This document shows positions 8,374 to 17,890 of a stretch of 64,000 nt of DNA, piece after piece. Source of the stretch: Murimonas intestini (lineage in GTDB: Bacteria > Bacillota > Clostridia > Lachnospirales > Lachnospiraceae); assembly GCA_003148945.1 (NCBI GenBank), contig QGGY01000002.1, positions 62,001-126,000 on the forward strand, in the 5' to 3' direction. The notes under the pieces were generated by a model, which saw nothing but the letters and a program-made list of their open reading frames with translations, was not told the origin of the DNA and did no database searches. The position numbers and the translations under genes were made by a program. Position 1 is the first letter of the stretch. Every line of letters begins with the position of its first letter.

Positions 8374-10377
8374 CTAGGTTATTTGAAAACATGCCGTTCC
8401 ATGCTTTTTTCCATCCCAGACAAGCTCTGGTTTTTCTTTTCTGCACCGTTCATCTGAGAGTTCACATCTGTCACAAAAGCAGCAGCCTGCCGGCCTTTTC
8501 ATTACGCTTGGCACTTCTCCCGGCAGCATCCTGCGTTCTCTCTCCTGTTCAATGGCCGGATCCGGTATGGGCACTGCATTCAGCAGGGCTTTTGTATACG
8601 GATGCCTGGCTTTTGCATACAATTCTTCACTGTCTGAAATCTCCACTATATTGCCAAGATACATCACAGCTACCCTGTGGCTGATATGCTTTACGACAGA
8701 CAGGTCATGGGCTATAAATAAAAAAGTTAATTTCAGCCTCTGCTGAAGATCCTCCAGCAAATTTATGATCTGCGCCTGAATGGACACATCCAATGCGGAA
8801 ACCGGCTCATCACAGATAATAATGTCGGGAGCTGCTGCCAAAGCTCTTGCAATCCCCACCCTCTGCCGCTGTCCGCCCGAAAATTCATGGGCAACGCGGT
8901 TTTTCATAGACGGCTCCAAACCCACCAGACAAAACAGCTCATCTACCCTCCTGTCATATTCCGCACGGTCTTTAACAAGTTTATGTATCAGCAAGGGTTC
9001 TCCCACTAATTCTTCCACAGGTTTTCTGGGATCCAGAGAACTGAATGGATCCTGAAAGATCATCTGGATATTCTTCCTCTGGCTGCGGAACTCCTTTTCC
9101 CGCAGCGGCAGGATATCCCGCCCATTAAGCAGTACACGTCCTGAAGTCCCTTCCAGAAGTTTCAGTATGGCCTTGGCTGTTGTAGTCTTTCCGCATCCGG
9201 ATTCTCCTACAAGGCCCAGTGTCTCTCCCTTGCGTATACTAAAGGAGATACCGTCTATAATTGTCAGTTCCCCGGCCTTTCGGTTTAAGATACCTTTCCG
9301 CAGAGGATAAGTTACACGCAGATCTTTTACTTCTAATACATTTTCCCCGAACTCCTCCGTCTCTTTTCTTTCGTCCTCTGCGCCTTCCTTTTCCTGCTCT
9401 TTTAACTCCTCATAGGACCAGATACAAGCTGAACGCTGGCCCCCTCCGATCTCCCTGAGCGCCTGCTCTTCACAGCACTTTTCACTTGAATACCTGCATC
9501 TGTTTCTGAACTGGCAGCCAGTAAGACGTTTTCCCGGGCTTGGCCCTATCCCGTCTATGGGAACCAGGCGCCGGTTTTGGTCATCCAGCCGGGGGACAGC
9601 CTGCAGAAGTCCCTTTGTATAAGGATGGGCAGTATGTCCAAAAATCTTTTCTGCCGGCCCCTCCTCTACAATTTTTCCTGCATACATCACATATATACGC
9701 TGGGCATATCTAGCCACTATCCCCAGATTATGAGTGATCAGGATCAATGCCGTATTATTCTTAGCCGCCAGCGAGGTAAGCAGGTCCAGTATCTGTGCCT
9801 GAGTAGTCACATCCAGGGCTGTCGTAGGCTCATCTGCCACTATGACTTTTGGGCTTGCCGCCAGAGCAATGGCAATCATGATCCTCTGGCGCATCCCGCC
9901 TGAAAACTGGTATGGAAAGTCATTCAGCCTTGCTGCGGCATCCGGGATCCCTACCTGGCCCAGCAGCTCCAATGCCCGCTCCCTTGCCTTTTCCCTGCTG
10001 CATTTTAAATGTAGGATGACAGATTCCATAATCTGCACCCCTATTGTCTTGACCGGGTTTAAAGAGGTCATTGGCTCCTGAAATATCATTCCAACCTCCC
10101 CGCCTCTCACAGCGCGCATCTGTGGGCTGTCAGCCTTATACTGCATGATGTTTACCCCTTCCAGCCATACCTCACCGCCCTCAATCACTGCCGGAGGGAC
10201 AGGCAGCAGCTGCAGCGCCGCCAGCTGGGTCACAGATTTCCCCGAGCCGCTTTCTCCAACAAAACAAACTACCTCCCCCGGCTCTGCATAGTAGGAGACA
10301 TCATCTACCGCAATGGATTTTTGTATATCGCCCGTAAAAGAAACCCGCAGATTCTTTACTTCTAAAAAGTGTTCCAT
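8374..10377 (-). CDS. Dipeptide/oligopeptide-type ABC transporter, two ATPase domains fused (DppD-DppF)
   Basis: 667 residues with two complete ABC domains. The first has Walker A GESGSGKS (41-48), signature FSGGMRQR and Walker B IVADEPTTALD. The second, starting near residue 345, has GESGCGKT, FSGGQRQR and IICDEPVSALD. Each is followed by the Cys-containing oligopeptide-type C-terminal segment (GCQFRNRC, GCCFCDRC). Most Dpp/Opp systems encode the two ATPases separately; a fusion guarantees the 1:1 pair. It lies ten bases after dppC-like and energises the permeases encoded immediately upstream. Confidence 0.92.
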   Translation of the reverse strand: MEHFLEVKNLRVSFTGDIQKSIAVDDVSYYAEPGEVVCFVGESGSGKSVTQLAALQLLPVPPAVIEGGEVWLEGVNIMQYKADSPQMRAVRGGEVGMIFQEPMTSLNPVKTIGVQIMESVILHLKCSREKARERALELLGQVGIPDAAARLNDFPYQFSGGMRQRIMIAIALAASPKVIVADEPTTALDVTTQAQILDLLTSLAAKNNTALILITHNLGIVARYAQRIYVMYAGKIVEEGPAEKIFGHTAHPYTKGLLQAVPRLDDQNRRLVPIDGIGPSPGKRLTGCQFRNRCRYSSEKCCEEQALREIGGGQRSACIWSYEELKEQEKEGAEDERKETEEFGENVLEVKDLRVTYPLRKGILNRKAGELTIIDGISFSIRKGETLGLVGESGCGKTTTAKAILKLLEGTSGRVLLNGRDILPLREKEFRSQRKNIQMIFQDPFSSLDPRKPVEELVGEPLLIHKLVKDRAEYDRRVDELFCLVGLEPSMKNRVAHEFSGGQRQRVGIARALAAAPDIIICDEPVSALDVSIQAQIINLLEDLQQRLKLTFLFIAHDLSVVKHISHRVAVMYLGNIVEISDSEELYAKARHPYTKALLNAVPIPDPAIEQERERRMLPGEVPSVMKRPAGCCFCDRCELSDERCRKEKPELVWDGKKHGTACFQIT

Positions 10378-10386
10378 ATTCCCCTC

Positions 10387-11247
10387 CTATAAGCTCCCGC
10401 GCAGTCTCGGGTCAAGCACATCCCGCAGTCCGTCCCCAAGTACATTAAAGCCATAGACCAGCAGGCATACACATATTCCCGGGGCTATTCCATATACAGG
10501 ATTTAAAAGCAGCTTCGAACAACCGGCACTGACCATTGCTCCCCAGGAAGCCGTCGGCGGATTAATTCCCATTCCTAAAAAACTCAGAGATGATTCTGCC
10601 AGGATCGTCATACCAATATTGGAAGTCAGCAGTACCAGAATAGGTGAGAAACAGTTCGGCAGTATGTGTGAGATCAAAATCCTGCTGTTCCTGGCCCCGG
10701 CAACGCGCTCTGCTGTTATGTAATCCTGATTCTTCACTGACAAAACCTGGGCGCTCATCATTCTGGTATAAGTTGGAATCGTGGAAATACCCAGGATTAT
10801 CATCAGGCTTCCGATACTGTGCCCGAAAACAAGTCCCAGTGCCAATGCCAGCATCAGTGAAGGAAGTGACATAAGTACATCTATGAACCTGGATATGACA
10901 GTATTGAGCAGCCCTCCATAATAAGCTGATACTAAGCCCAAAGTAACTCCGGCCACAGCTGAGATCAGTACCGATACAACGCCTATGATCAGTGAGGTTC
11001 TGGCCCCGTAGAATATTCTTGTCAGTACATCCCGTCCTGCCTCATCAGTGCCCAGCCAGTGGGAGGCTGACGGTTTCTGAAGAATTGCTGTCAGATCCTG
11101 CTTATTAGGTTCATACGGTGTCAGCAGCGGAGCAAATATGGCAGTCAGTATAAAGAACAGGACCAGTATTGCAGCCAGCATTACCAATTTTCTTTTAAAC
11201 AGCCTCCTGAAAAACAAATGTATTTTTGTCTTTGTTTCTTTATCCAT
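10387..11247 (-). CDS. Dipeptide-type ABC transporter permease (DppC-like)
   Basis: 287 residues. An N-terminal basic segment and one transmembrane helix (about 18-40) precede the EPNKQDL-LGTDEAGRDVLTRI motif typical of DppC, then a five-helix BPD core with the EAA loop (AERVAGARNSRILISHILPN). The start was set at the ATG at 11245-11247 because AAGGAG lies nine bases upstream; the longer frame runs back into the preceding permease gene. It pairs with the DppB-like protein encoded 13 bases upstream. Confidence 0.9.
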   Translation of the reverse strand: MDKETKTKIHLFFRRLFKRKLVMLAAILVLFFILTAIFAPLLTPYEPNKQDLTAILQKPSASHWLGTDEAGRDVLTRIFYGARTSLIIGVVSVLISAVAGVTLGLVSAYYGGLLNTVISRFIDVLMSLPSLMLALALGLVFGHSIGSLMIILGISTIPTYTRMMSAQVLSVKNQDYITAERVAGARNSRILISHILPNCFSPILVLLTSNIGMTILAESSLSFLGMGINPPTASWGAMVSAGCSKLLLNPVYGIAPGICVCLLVYGFNVLGDGLRDVLDPRLRGSL

Positions 11248-11260
11248 CCCTATGTTCTCC

Positions 11261-12205
11261 TTACTCCACTCTGATCCTGGCATCCAGGATACCATACAGG
11301 ATATCCACCAGCAGGTTTGACATCACTACTACAATTGAGATAATCATAATACAGGACTGTACTACTGCGATATCCTTACTCAGGATACTGTTGATCAGCA
11401 GAGAGCCCATTCCAGCAATACCAAAAACCTGCTCTATTGACACTGCCCCTGCAACCACATTCCTGAAACTCATCCCTGTCAGCGTGACCACGGGCAGAAC
11501 TGCGTTCCGGAATGCATGGCGCCATATTACCTGAGATTCTTTCAGCCCTTTAGACCGTGCAGTCCTGATATAATCCTGCCGTACAACATCAAGCATACCA
11601 GAGCGCATCTGCCTGGTGGTTCCGCCGATCCCTCCCACGCTGAGTGCTATGAGCGGCAGGATGCTCTGCTGTATGCTAAGTCCCAGATCCTCAGACGGCA
11701 TTGTAAATCCATGAGTTGGAAGCCAGCCCAGCTTCAGGGAGAAGATATACATCCCCAGAACAGCCAGCCAGAAAGCCGGCATTACCGCACCGAAATTAGC
11801 ACAGGTGATGATAACAGAATCTGCTGCCTTTCCCCGTTTAGTACCGCAGATTACACCGAACAGTATGCCTGCCAGCGTGCTTATGATAATAGACCATACT
11901 CCTAGGTACATGGTTACGGGAAGTCTGACCGCAATAATCTGTCGCACCGGCTCTGAATACTTAAATGAATTTCCCCATTCCCCTGTCACAAAATCAAACA
12001 GCCATCTCACATAACGCAGAAGCAGCGGATCCCCCAGATGCATCTTCGCATATGCAATATCATACTGTTCCCTCGTAATATCTCCGCCCAGCATTGCATA
12101 TACCGGATCCCCCGGCATCATATAAAGGAGCAGATATGTAAAAAGAGAAACCAGCAGCAGTACAATTGCCGCCTGCCCGAAACGCTTCGCGATATATCTT
12201 CCCAT
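11261..12205 (-). CDS. Dipeptide-type ABC transporter permease (DppB-like)
   Basis: 314 residues, six transmembrane segments. The N-terminal RFGQAAIVLLLVSLFTYLLL helix followed by MMPGDPVYAMLGG is the standard DppB opening. The cytoplasmic EAA loop reads RTARSKGLKESQVIWRHAFR. It is the second gene of the operon, 21 bases after the binding-protein gene. With the DppC-like subunit it forms the membrane channel. Confidence 0.92.
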   Translation of the reverse strand: MGRYIAKRFGQAAIVLLLVSLFTYLLLYMMPGDPVYAMLGGDITREQYDIAYAKMHLGDPLLLRYVRWLFDFVTGEWGNSFKYSEPVRQIIAVRLPVTMYLGVWSIIISTLAGILFGVICGTKRGKAADSVIITCANFGAVMPAFWLAVLGMYIFSLKLGWLPTHGFTMPSEDLGLSIQQSILPLIALSVGGIGGTTRQMRSGMLDVVRQDYIRTARSKGLKESQVIWRHAFRNAVLPVVTLTGMSFRNVVAGAVSIEQVFGIAGMGSLLINSILSKDIAVVQSCIMIISIVVVMSNLLVDILYGILDARIRVE

Positions 12206-12226
12206 AACCTTTACCTCTCTTTTGGC

Positions 12227-14041
12227 TTACTTGTCCAGCCAGCACGCTTCCGGTGTCCAGGCAATCATATGCTTCCTTAAAATTCCTGTATCATGCACAT
12301 AATCCTTTTCATACTGTACCCCCGAGCCAATACCGATCGGGGCGATCATACAGTATTCATCGATTATCATTTTCGCCATTTCTTTGCAGTATTTTGCCCT
12401 GTCTTCCTGGGTCTTTGCAGCTTTGGCATTGCTGATCACCTCCGCCAGATCTTCAGGATGCAAAAATCCGCCTACATACCTGACACCTTCATCTGTAAAT
12501 GACCTGCCATATATAGAAGCAATTTCCACATCCGCCCTTCCTGCTGACAGGATAATTCCATCCCAGTTTCCATTGATGCCTGACATTTCATCAGACCTGG
12601 ACTGATCAATAATCTGAATATCCAGTTCAATTCCCGCTTCGCTTAAATACTGCTGAAGCATGGTTGCCTGTGTTGTATTAGGCTCAACAGTATAACAGTT
12701 AATCTTCACTCCGTCTTTATAACCGGCTTCTTTCAACAGCTCTTTTGCTTTTTCAGTATCATACGGATATCCTGCAACATCATCATTGTAAGACCATGTC
12801 CCCGGTACGGCCCACTGGTTCACATAATACATGCTTCCGTTTCCGCTGGCCTGACACAGAGTCTCCCAGTCAACTGCATGGCAGAATGCCTGGCGGACCT
12901 TTAAATCCTTGCATGGGGACTTCTCATCTGTACAGCCAAACGCAACAATTGAAATAGTAGCGCCTCCTGTCAGCCCATCCTCTGCCTTTGACTCTTCCCC
13001 TGTTGCCTTCATGATACTGACAGAATCTCCAAAAATCATGCCAAGTGCATCCAGTTCGCCAGCCTGATAAGCTGTTGTTAAAGTATTGGCATCTGCAATA
13101 AATTCAAATTCTATACCATCCAGATATGGCTGTCCTTCAATCCAGTAGTCTTTATTTGCCTCAAATGAAATACTTACATCCTTTTTCCACTCTTTAAACT
13201 TAAATGGCCCTGTACCCACCGGATTGACATTTGCCTTATCTTCCCCATTTTCTTTTGCATAAGCAGGAGAATACATAAAACCAGCAAGCCAAAGGGCGTT
13301 GTCCGGGATCGTGTTATCCCACTGGGCAAGGTGGGCCACTACAGTATTATCATCCGGGCATTCAATTGATTTAATAGCCCCGATTTCTGTGCGCCCCTGA
13401 GCAGTAAATGCCTCCCAGTTCCACTTCACTGCCTCTGCATTAAAATCTGTACCGTCATGGAACTTTATACCCTCTTTCAGTTTTACTGTCAGGGTCAGGG
13501 CATCTGCATCTGCTTCAAAAGATTCACAAAGCCACGGATCCAGTTCCCCTTCCTTCGTATATCTGCACAGCGGCTCTACGGCAGGCTGCATGACAATTAA
13601 TTCATTGGAACTTCCTGGCTTGCCGGGATATCCCAGGTTCACTATCTCGGCGGGTGTTCCAATTTTCAGGATACCGCCTGTTTTTATTTGCGCACTGTCT
13701 CCGCTGTCCTTGCCAGCCGGGTCTTCCGCTTTTACATCTGATTTGGCCGCTTCCGATTCCTTGTCTGTGTTAGCCGCTTCCGTTTCACTTACACCATCAG
13801 TTTCATTCTTGGTATCTTTCTCCGCTTCTGTCCCTTCAGCTTTGGATTCTTCCGCCTCTGTCTTCTCTGCTTCTGTTTTCTCCGCTTCTGTTTTCTCTGC
13901 CTCTGTCTTCTTTTCTTTGGAATCCTCCTCCGCCTCTGTGGCCTTCTGCTGCCCAGTTTCTTCTGACTTCTGGCCTCCGCAGGCAGTCAGCGTTCCCAGC
14001 ATTACAACAGACATCAGAACTGCCAATACCTTCTTTTTCAT
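12227..14041 (-). CDS. Solute-binding lipoprotein, family 5 (DppA/OppA type)
   Basis: 604 residues. The start at 14039-14041 has GGAGG eight bases upstream. A lipoprotein signal ends in LTAC with lipidated C21. Residues about 25-115 are a low-complexity acidic/Lys linker with tandem KTEAE pentapeptides, longer than the usual tether. The mature SBP_bac_5 domain begins near KTGGILKIGTPAEIV and contains family landmarks such as GIKFHDGTDFNAEAVKW and PYDTEKAKELLKEAGY. Family 5 proteins bind peptides but also nickel chelates, haem and opines, so the ligand is open. As the first gene, directly behind the triple LacI-type operator, it sets substrate specificity for the pathway. Confidence 0.92.
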   Translation of the reverse strand: MKKKVLAVLMSVVMLGTLTACGGQKSEETGQQKATEAEEDSKEKKTEAEKTEAEKTEAEKTEAEESKAEGTEAEKDTKNETDGVSETEAANTDKESEAAKSDVKAEDPAGKDSGDSAQIKTGGILKIGTPAEIVNLGYPGKPGSSNELIVMQPAVEPLCRYTKEGELDPWLCESFEADADALTLTVKLKEGIKFHDGTDFNAEAVKWNWEAFTAQGRTEIGAIKSIECPDDNTVVAHLAQWDNTIPDNALWLAGFMYSPAYAKENGEDKANVNPVGTGPFKFKEWKKDVSISFEANKDYWIEGQPYLDGIEFEFIADANTLTTAYQAGELDALGMIFGDSVSIMKATGEESKAEDGLTGGATISIVAFGCTDEKSPCKDLKVRQAFCHAVDWETLCQASGNGSMYYVNQWAVPGTWSYNDDVAGYPYDTEKAKELLKEAGYKDGVKINCYTVEPNTTQATMLQQYLSEAGIELDIQIIDQSRSDEMSGINGNWDGIILSAGRADVEIASIYGRSFTDEGVRYVGGFLHPEDLAEVISNAKAAKTQEDRAKYCKEMAKMIIDEYCMIAPIGIGSGVQYEKDYVHDTGILRKHMIAWTPEACWLDK

Positions 14042-14064
14042 TTGTGATCCTCCCTTCAACACTT

Positions 14065-14171
14065 TTGCTAAATCCATTTAGCAATTACCTGTAATTTATG
14101 CTAAATGAATTTCTGTCAATTAAATCCATTTAGCACATTTTCATAATAGCATATTGCCTGTTAATAGTAAA
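14065..14171 (-). promoter_or_regulatory. Promoter with three LacI-type operators for the import/dehydratase operon
   Basis: Minus-strand promoter: -35 TTTACT (14166-14171), 17-base spacer, -10 TATTAT (14143-14148). Downstream are three copies of one operator. O1 at 14065-14084 is a perfect palindrome, TTGCTAAATCCATTTAGCAA. O2 (14117-14136) keeps the CCATTTAGCA arm, and the third (14098-14117) keeps the ATGCTAAAT arm. O2 covers the predicted transcription start. The adjacent LacI-family gene is the obvious regulator. A second possible -35, TTGACA, lies at 14114-14119. Confidence 0.72.
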
Positions 14172-14218
14172 GTCAATTCTGTTTTGTCCGTCATTTTCTG
14201 CATAATTAATATTTTGCA

Positions 14219-15310
14219 TCACTCTTTTTTGTGCACTTTTCCTTTTTCCTGCATCCACTCGTCAAATGCCTCTGGCTTTGGACAGCTCGCTCCAAAAAAA
14301 ACTCTGGACGGACACAAAACCCGTGTAGTTTTAATAATCCCGCCGCTCAAAAGGCTCCCGATCAGCTGCCAGGTCTTCTCAGCCAATTCATCCATCGGAA
14401 AACTTATCAGTGTCAGCCTGCTCTCTTCCGCATTTTCATTACTGTTGTGCCCATAGGCGATGACCGCTATATCCTCCGGCACCCTGATGCCATGCTTCTT
14501 AAACGTATGTACTGCCCCACGGGCACTGTCATCGTTCTGTACAAATATTCCCTCAGGGGCCTGTCCCGCCGCGAGAATCTCTTCTGCTATCTGGCTTCCG
14601 ACTTGGTATCTTTCTACAGGGTCCTTACTTTTTTTCTTACTTATGTTCCGGTCCAGGTCAACTATGATCTCCATTGAATTCTTTCTGCACTGCTCTTTAA
14701 ACCCTTTAACCCTTTCAGAAAAAGAAATTGAAGAGTACGCATTTCTCAAAATGCCTACCCGCTTCATACCAAGCATATGAAAAATCTCACCGGCAACTTT
14801 TCCATTTGTGTAATTATCAACATCCACAGAATGATACTTTCTCGCGCTTCTGTAAATTGTAATAACCGGCACCTGAATATCAAGCTGTCTCAGATAGCGT
14901 ATATCCTTCTCCTCTGCTACCGGTATAATAATCCCATGGACAAAGTTTCCTTTCAGTATCTTCTCCATTTTATCCAGATGATCATTTTCAAATGGATAAA
15001 TCGTCACACTCATATCCGGTACGATTCCTTCATTCATCATCTCATTCAATTTGCTTATCATTGAATTCAAAAAAATAGGGTGCTGAGTGGGTGACCAGAA
15101 CAGAGCTATCTCCGGTATATTTTTTATATCCTTAGAAATCAGCTTCCTCGCATGTACATTCGGAACATATCCCTGTTCCTTTGCAATCTGCTTAACTTTT
15201 TCCTGGGTCTTCTTAGATATCCTTAAGTCATCTCCTCTGTTGTTCAAAATCAACGATACCGTAGAATAGGAAACTCCTGCTAATTTTGCAATATCATAAA
15301 TACTTGCCAT
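14219..15310 (-). CDS. LacI-family transcriptional regulator
   Basis: 363 residues. The N-terminal helix-turn-helix ASIYDIAKLAGVSYSTVSLI and hinge helix region (YVPNVHARKL) are canonical, followed by a periplasmic-binding-like effector domain (PEIALFW start, VIAYGHNSN near the end). It lies upstream of and in the same direction as the import/dehydratase operon, with its own promoter. The operon promoter carries operators of LacI type, so it probably represses that operon until an intermediate or imported ligand binds. LacI proteins mostly sense sugars or nucleosides, which is a weak hint about the substrate. Confidence 0.92.
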   Translation of the reverse strand: MASIYDIAKLAGVSYSTVSLILNNRGDDLRISKKTQEKVKQIAKEQGYVPNVHARKLISKDIKNIPEIALFWSPTQHPIFLNSMISKLNEMMNEGIVPDMSVTIYPFENDHLDKMEKILKGNFVHGIIIPVAEEKDIRYLRQLDIQVPVITIYRSARKYHSVDVDNYTNGKVAGEIFHMLGMKRVGILRNAYSSISFSERVKGFKEQCRKNSMEIIVDLDRNISKKKSKDPVERYQVGSQIAEEILAAGQAPEGIFVQNDDSARGAVHTFKKHGIRVPEDIAVIAYGHNSNENAEESRLTLISFPMDELAEKTWQLIGSLLSGGIIKTTRVLCPSRVFFGASCPKPEAFDEWMQEKGKVHKKE

Positions 15311-15370
15311 AAATTTCCTTTCTATGCATATATGCAGTTAATCTTAATAATGGGATATTTATCCATATAC

Positions 15371-15399
15371 ATTTTAACATGAATATTAGTCCCAGACAA
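15371..15399 (-). promoter_or_regulatory. Promoter of the LacI-family regulator
   Basis: Minus-strand -35 TTGTCT (15394-15399), 17-base spacer, -10 TAAAAT (15371-15376). A 12-bp palindrome, TGCATATATGCA, at 15325-15336 lies in the leader and could be a further control site. Confidence 0.55.
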
Positions 15400-15443
15400 T
15401 AATTTAAACTGGAACCGATTTGTCACTAACTTAACATAGAAAA

Positions 15444-15477
15444 ACCACCCCGGAACTTTGGCAGGTATCAGGGTGGT
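15444..15477 (-). terminator. Terminator of the ABC-2 exporter operon
   Basis: A 7-bp stem, ACCACCC (15444-15450) with GGGTGGT (15471-15477). On the minus strand it is followed by TTTTTC. It lies 18 bases past the exporter permease stop. Confidence 0.6.
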
Positions 15478-15494
15478 ATTTCTTAAGCCTGTTT

Positions 15495-17060
15495 TTAAAA
15501 TCTCAACTTTTTCAGATACCCAAAGAGCAAAACTGACAAAACAGCTTCGGCGGCAGTGAATATGGCGCCAACCACTACCGGATCGAGATTCTTAAATACT
15601 ACGAGTATGATGATTGGGATGCCTCCGTTTATCATTCCGCCAAATATCCCGGCCATAGAACTCATGCTCTGCTTGATCACAGATATTTCATTCGTCCATT
15701 CATAATTTGGCATCTTAATATTTACAAACATGCCAAATATGGAAGTGAAGGTCCCGTATACAAGAGGGGTCACAAATATCAGCACCACTCCAGGCAGGCT
15801 CTGCGGAAAGCAGATTGCCAGACAGGCGGAGCTTATTAACATGGCCGGCAGTATTAGGGTCAGATTCATGAGGATCTTACTTTTATATACAAGTTCAGGT
15901 GATACGGGCAGGGACTTTAATATTCCGATGCTCTTCCCCTCCAGAGACAGGGATACACTCGTTGTACATGACATGCATCCCAGCATACTCACCACAAAAG
16001 GCAGCACGCCTCCTATCACATCCTGTATACCCGGCATGTTTAGTATAGTACCTATCTGATCCCTGCCTACAAACAGGCAGGCAATGCTGAATACAACAGC
16101 AAGTATTATTCCCATCCCCATATTCAGAATATATGGAGTAGATGAAAAGAACCTTTTCATTTCCTTTTTCCACAGGGCTTTCAGTGGGCTGCCTGCCGAA
16201 AGGCTCGTCATCTTATAATCAGATCTTGTATGATAAGTCATAAGCCCTGTATTCATTTTCTTGTAGCGCAGGGAGAGTACCTTTACAAACAAGTAATACC
16301 AGCCTGCTGAGATCACAAGATAGATCAGGAATGATACCATGTCCAGCTTCACAACTGCCTTATGGAAGAGGGACGCAAGAGGATATATTCTGTTAATCTG
16401 TACCAGCATAAATTCTCCCACTGACTTAATTGCTGAGATATCTATACTCTCATCAGATACTCCTCCAAGGCTGAATGACCCCAGTACCACTGCTATCATT
16501 GCAGCCAGCGAAACAACTGTGGTCAGTATATTTGCATATTTGAACCTGGATGTAAAAAGGATGATCAGCGCCCCCAGCAGGGTAGCGATCGTTGTGGGTA
16601 CAAGCGGCGCTGCCAGCAATCCTGCTATCCACACAGGGTAGAATAAAAATCCCGGGCCCTGCCACACTATATAGGAGATTCCCATAGGTACCATGACTAA
16701 AGCTGTAAATATCAGGTTCAGCACATACATGGTGAGGAACCTGCTGGCGATCACTGTACTTGTCTTTACAGGAAGCGCCATCAGTATATCATAATCCTTG
16801 TATGCGAAGAGGACGCCATTTGCCTTTATAGCCGTGAAAAAAAGAGTAACAATACTTGTAATTGCCAGTGCATATGAGGGAATTACCTCAGCCATACCCA
16901 TGCTGCCCAGGCCATACCCTATCATATAGCTGTAGATCGCCAGAATAACACCCAGAATCCCCATGGATACCATCACCATAACCTGGCTCTTCGCTTTACT
17001 CTTTACATTCACCTGGTTAAAGAACTGAACTTTAAACAGCAGGAAACATTTACTTTTCAT
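15495..17060 (-). CDS. ABC-2 type exporter permease
   Basis: 521 residues with about twelve hydrophobic segments and a soluble stretch after residue 285 (LKALWKKEMKRFFSSTPYI), a motif typical of large Firmicute ABC-2 permeases. It overlaps the end of the ATPase gene by eleven bases, so the two form one exporter. Neighbours give no substrate. Relatives are often annotated only as putative ABC exporters; drug, peptide or lipid export are all possible. Confidence 0.8.
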   Translation of the reverse strand: MKSKCFLLFKVQFFNQVNVKSKAKSQVMVMVSMGILGVILAIYSYMIGYGLGSMGMAEVIPSYALAITSIVTLFFTAIKANGVLFAYKDYDILMALPVKTSTVIASRFLTMYVLNLIFTALVMVPMGISYIVWQGPGFLFYPVWIAGLLAAPLVPTTIATLLGALIILFTSRFKYANILTTVVSLAAMIAVVLGSFSLGGVSDESIDISAIKSVGEFMLVQINRIYPLASLFHKAVVKLDMVSFLIYLVISAGWYYLFVKVLSLRYKKMNTGLMTYHTRSDYKMTSLSAGSPLKALWKKEMKRFFSSTPYILNMGMGIILAVVFSIACLFVGRDQIGTILNMPGIQDVIGGVLPFVVSMLGCMSCTTSVSLSLEGKSIGILKSLPVSPELVYKSKILMNLTLILPAMLISSACLAICFPQSLPGVVLIFVTPLVYGTFTSIFGMFVNIKMPNYEWTNEISVIKQSMSSMAGIFGGMINGGIPIIILVVFKNLDPVVVGAIFTAAEAVLSVLLFGYLKKLRF

Positions 17061-17766
17061 GGTCGATCACCTCCATAAAGAGGCTCTCAAGTGACTCGTC
17101 TCCGATCAGTTTTTCCATTTCCCCTTCCACTACCAGCCTGCCGCCTTTTATGATAGCAATCTTATTACAGAGCTTCTCTGCCACATCCAGCACATGGGTG
17201 GAAAAAAAGATAGCGCTGCCACGCTCACAAAGTTCATGCATCGTCTGCTTTAACAGGATGCTGGCTTTAGGATCCAGGCCCACAAACGGCTCATCCAGGA
17301 TCAGCAGTTTTGGCTCATGCATCAGGGCTGATATAATTGCAATTTTCTGTTTCATACCATGGGAATACGAAGAGATCGCATCACCGAAAGCACTTGTAAT
17401 CTCAAATTCATCACCATACTTTTTGATCCGCTCTTCTCTTTCTCTCACAGGTACCTCAAAGATATCCCCGATAAAATTCAGGTACTGGATACCAGTCAGA
17501 TGTTCATACAGATCCGGATTATCCGGTATATAAGCCATCACTTTCTTGCATTCTACAGGCTGGCTGCGGATGCTTTTATTATCAATAAAGATCTCACCCT
17601 CTTCAAAGTCCAGTACACCCGCAATTGCCTTGATAGTTGTGCTCTTACCTGCCCCGTTGTGTCCGATGAATCCAAAGATATCTCCTGCTTCCACTTTCAG
17701 GTTCAGGTCCTCCACCGCTTTCTTGCTTCCTTTATATGTCTTAGAAAAATTTTTTATTTCCAGCAT
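17050..17766 (-). CDS. ABC transporter ATP-binding protein (partner of ABC-2 permease)
   Basis: 238 residues. Walker A GHNGAGKS (35-42), signature YSHGMKQK and Walker B LLILDEPFVGLD are all intact. The start at 17764-17766 follows GAGGAGG by nine bases; the longer frame would add an untypical N-terminus. Only one ATPase is encoded, so it probably works as a homodimer on the fused-size permease downstream. Confidence 0.9.
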   Translation of the reverse strand: MLEIKNFSKTYKGSKKAVEDLNLKVEAGDIFGFIGHNGAGKSTTIKAIAGVLDFEEGEIFIDNKSIRSQPVECKKVMAYIPDNPDLYEHLTGIQYLNFIGDIFEVPVREREERIKKYGDEFEITSAFGDAISSYSHGMKQKIAIISALMHEPKLLILDEPFVGLDPKASILLKQTMHELCERGSAIFFSTHVLDVAEKLCNKIAIIKGGRLVVEGEMEKLIGDESLESLFMEVIDHEK

Positions 17767-17890
17767 AGCCCTTTTCCTCCTCTTTCCTGTTTCTGCTGCC
17801 AGTATAATCTGATGTATGCCTGCTTTCAAGCCCTGCTGCGCAAAGTAAAGTTTTTTATTCTCAAGTTACAGCTTTTAAAAGCGCCTGTTT

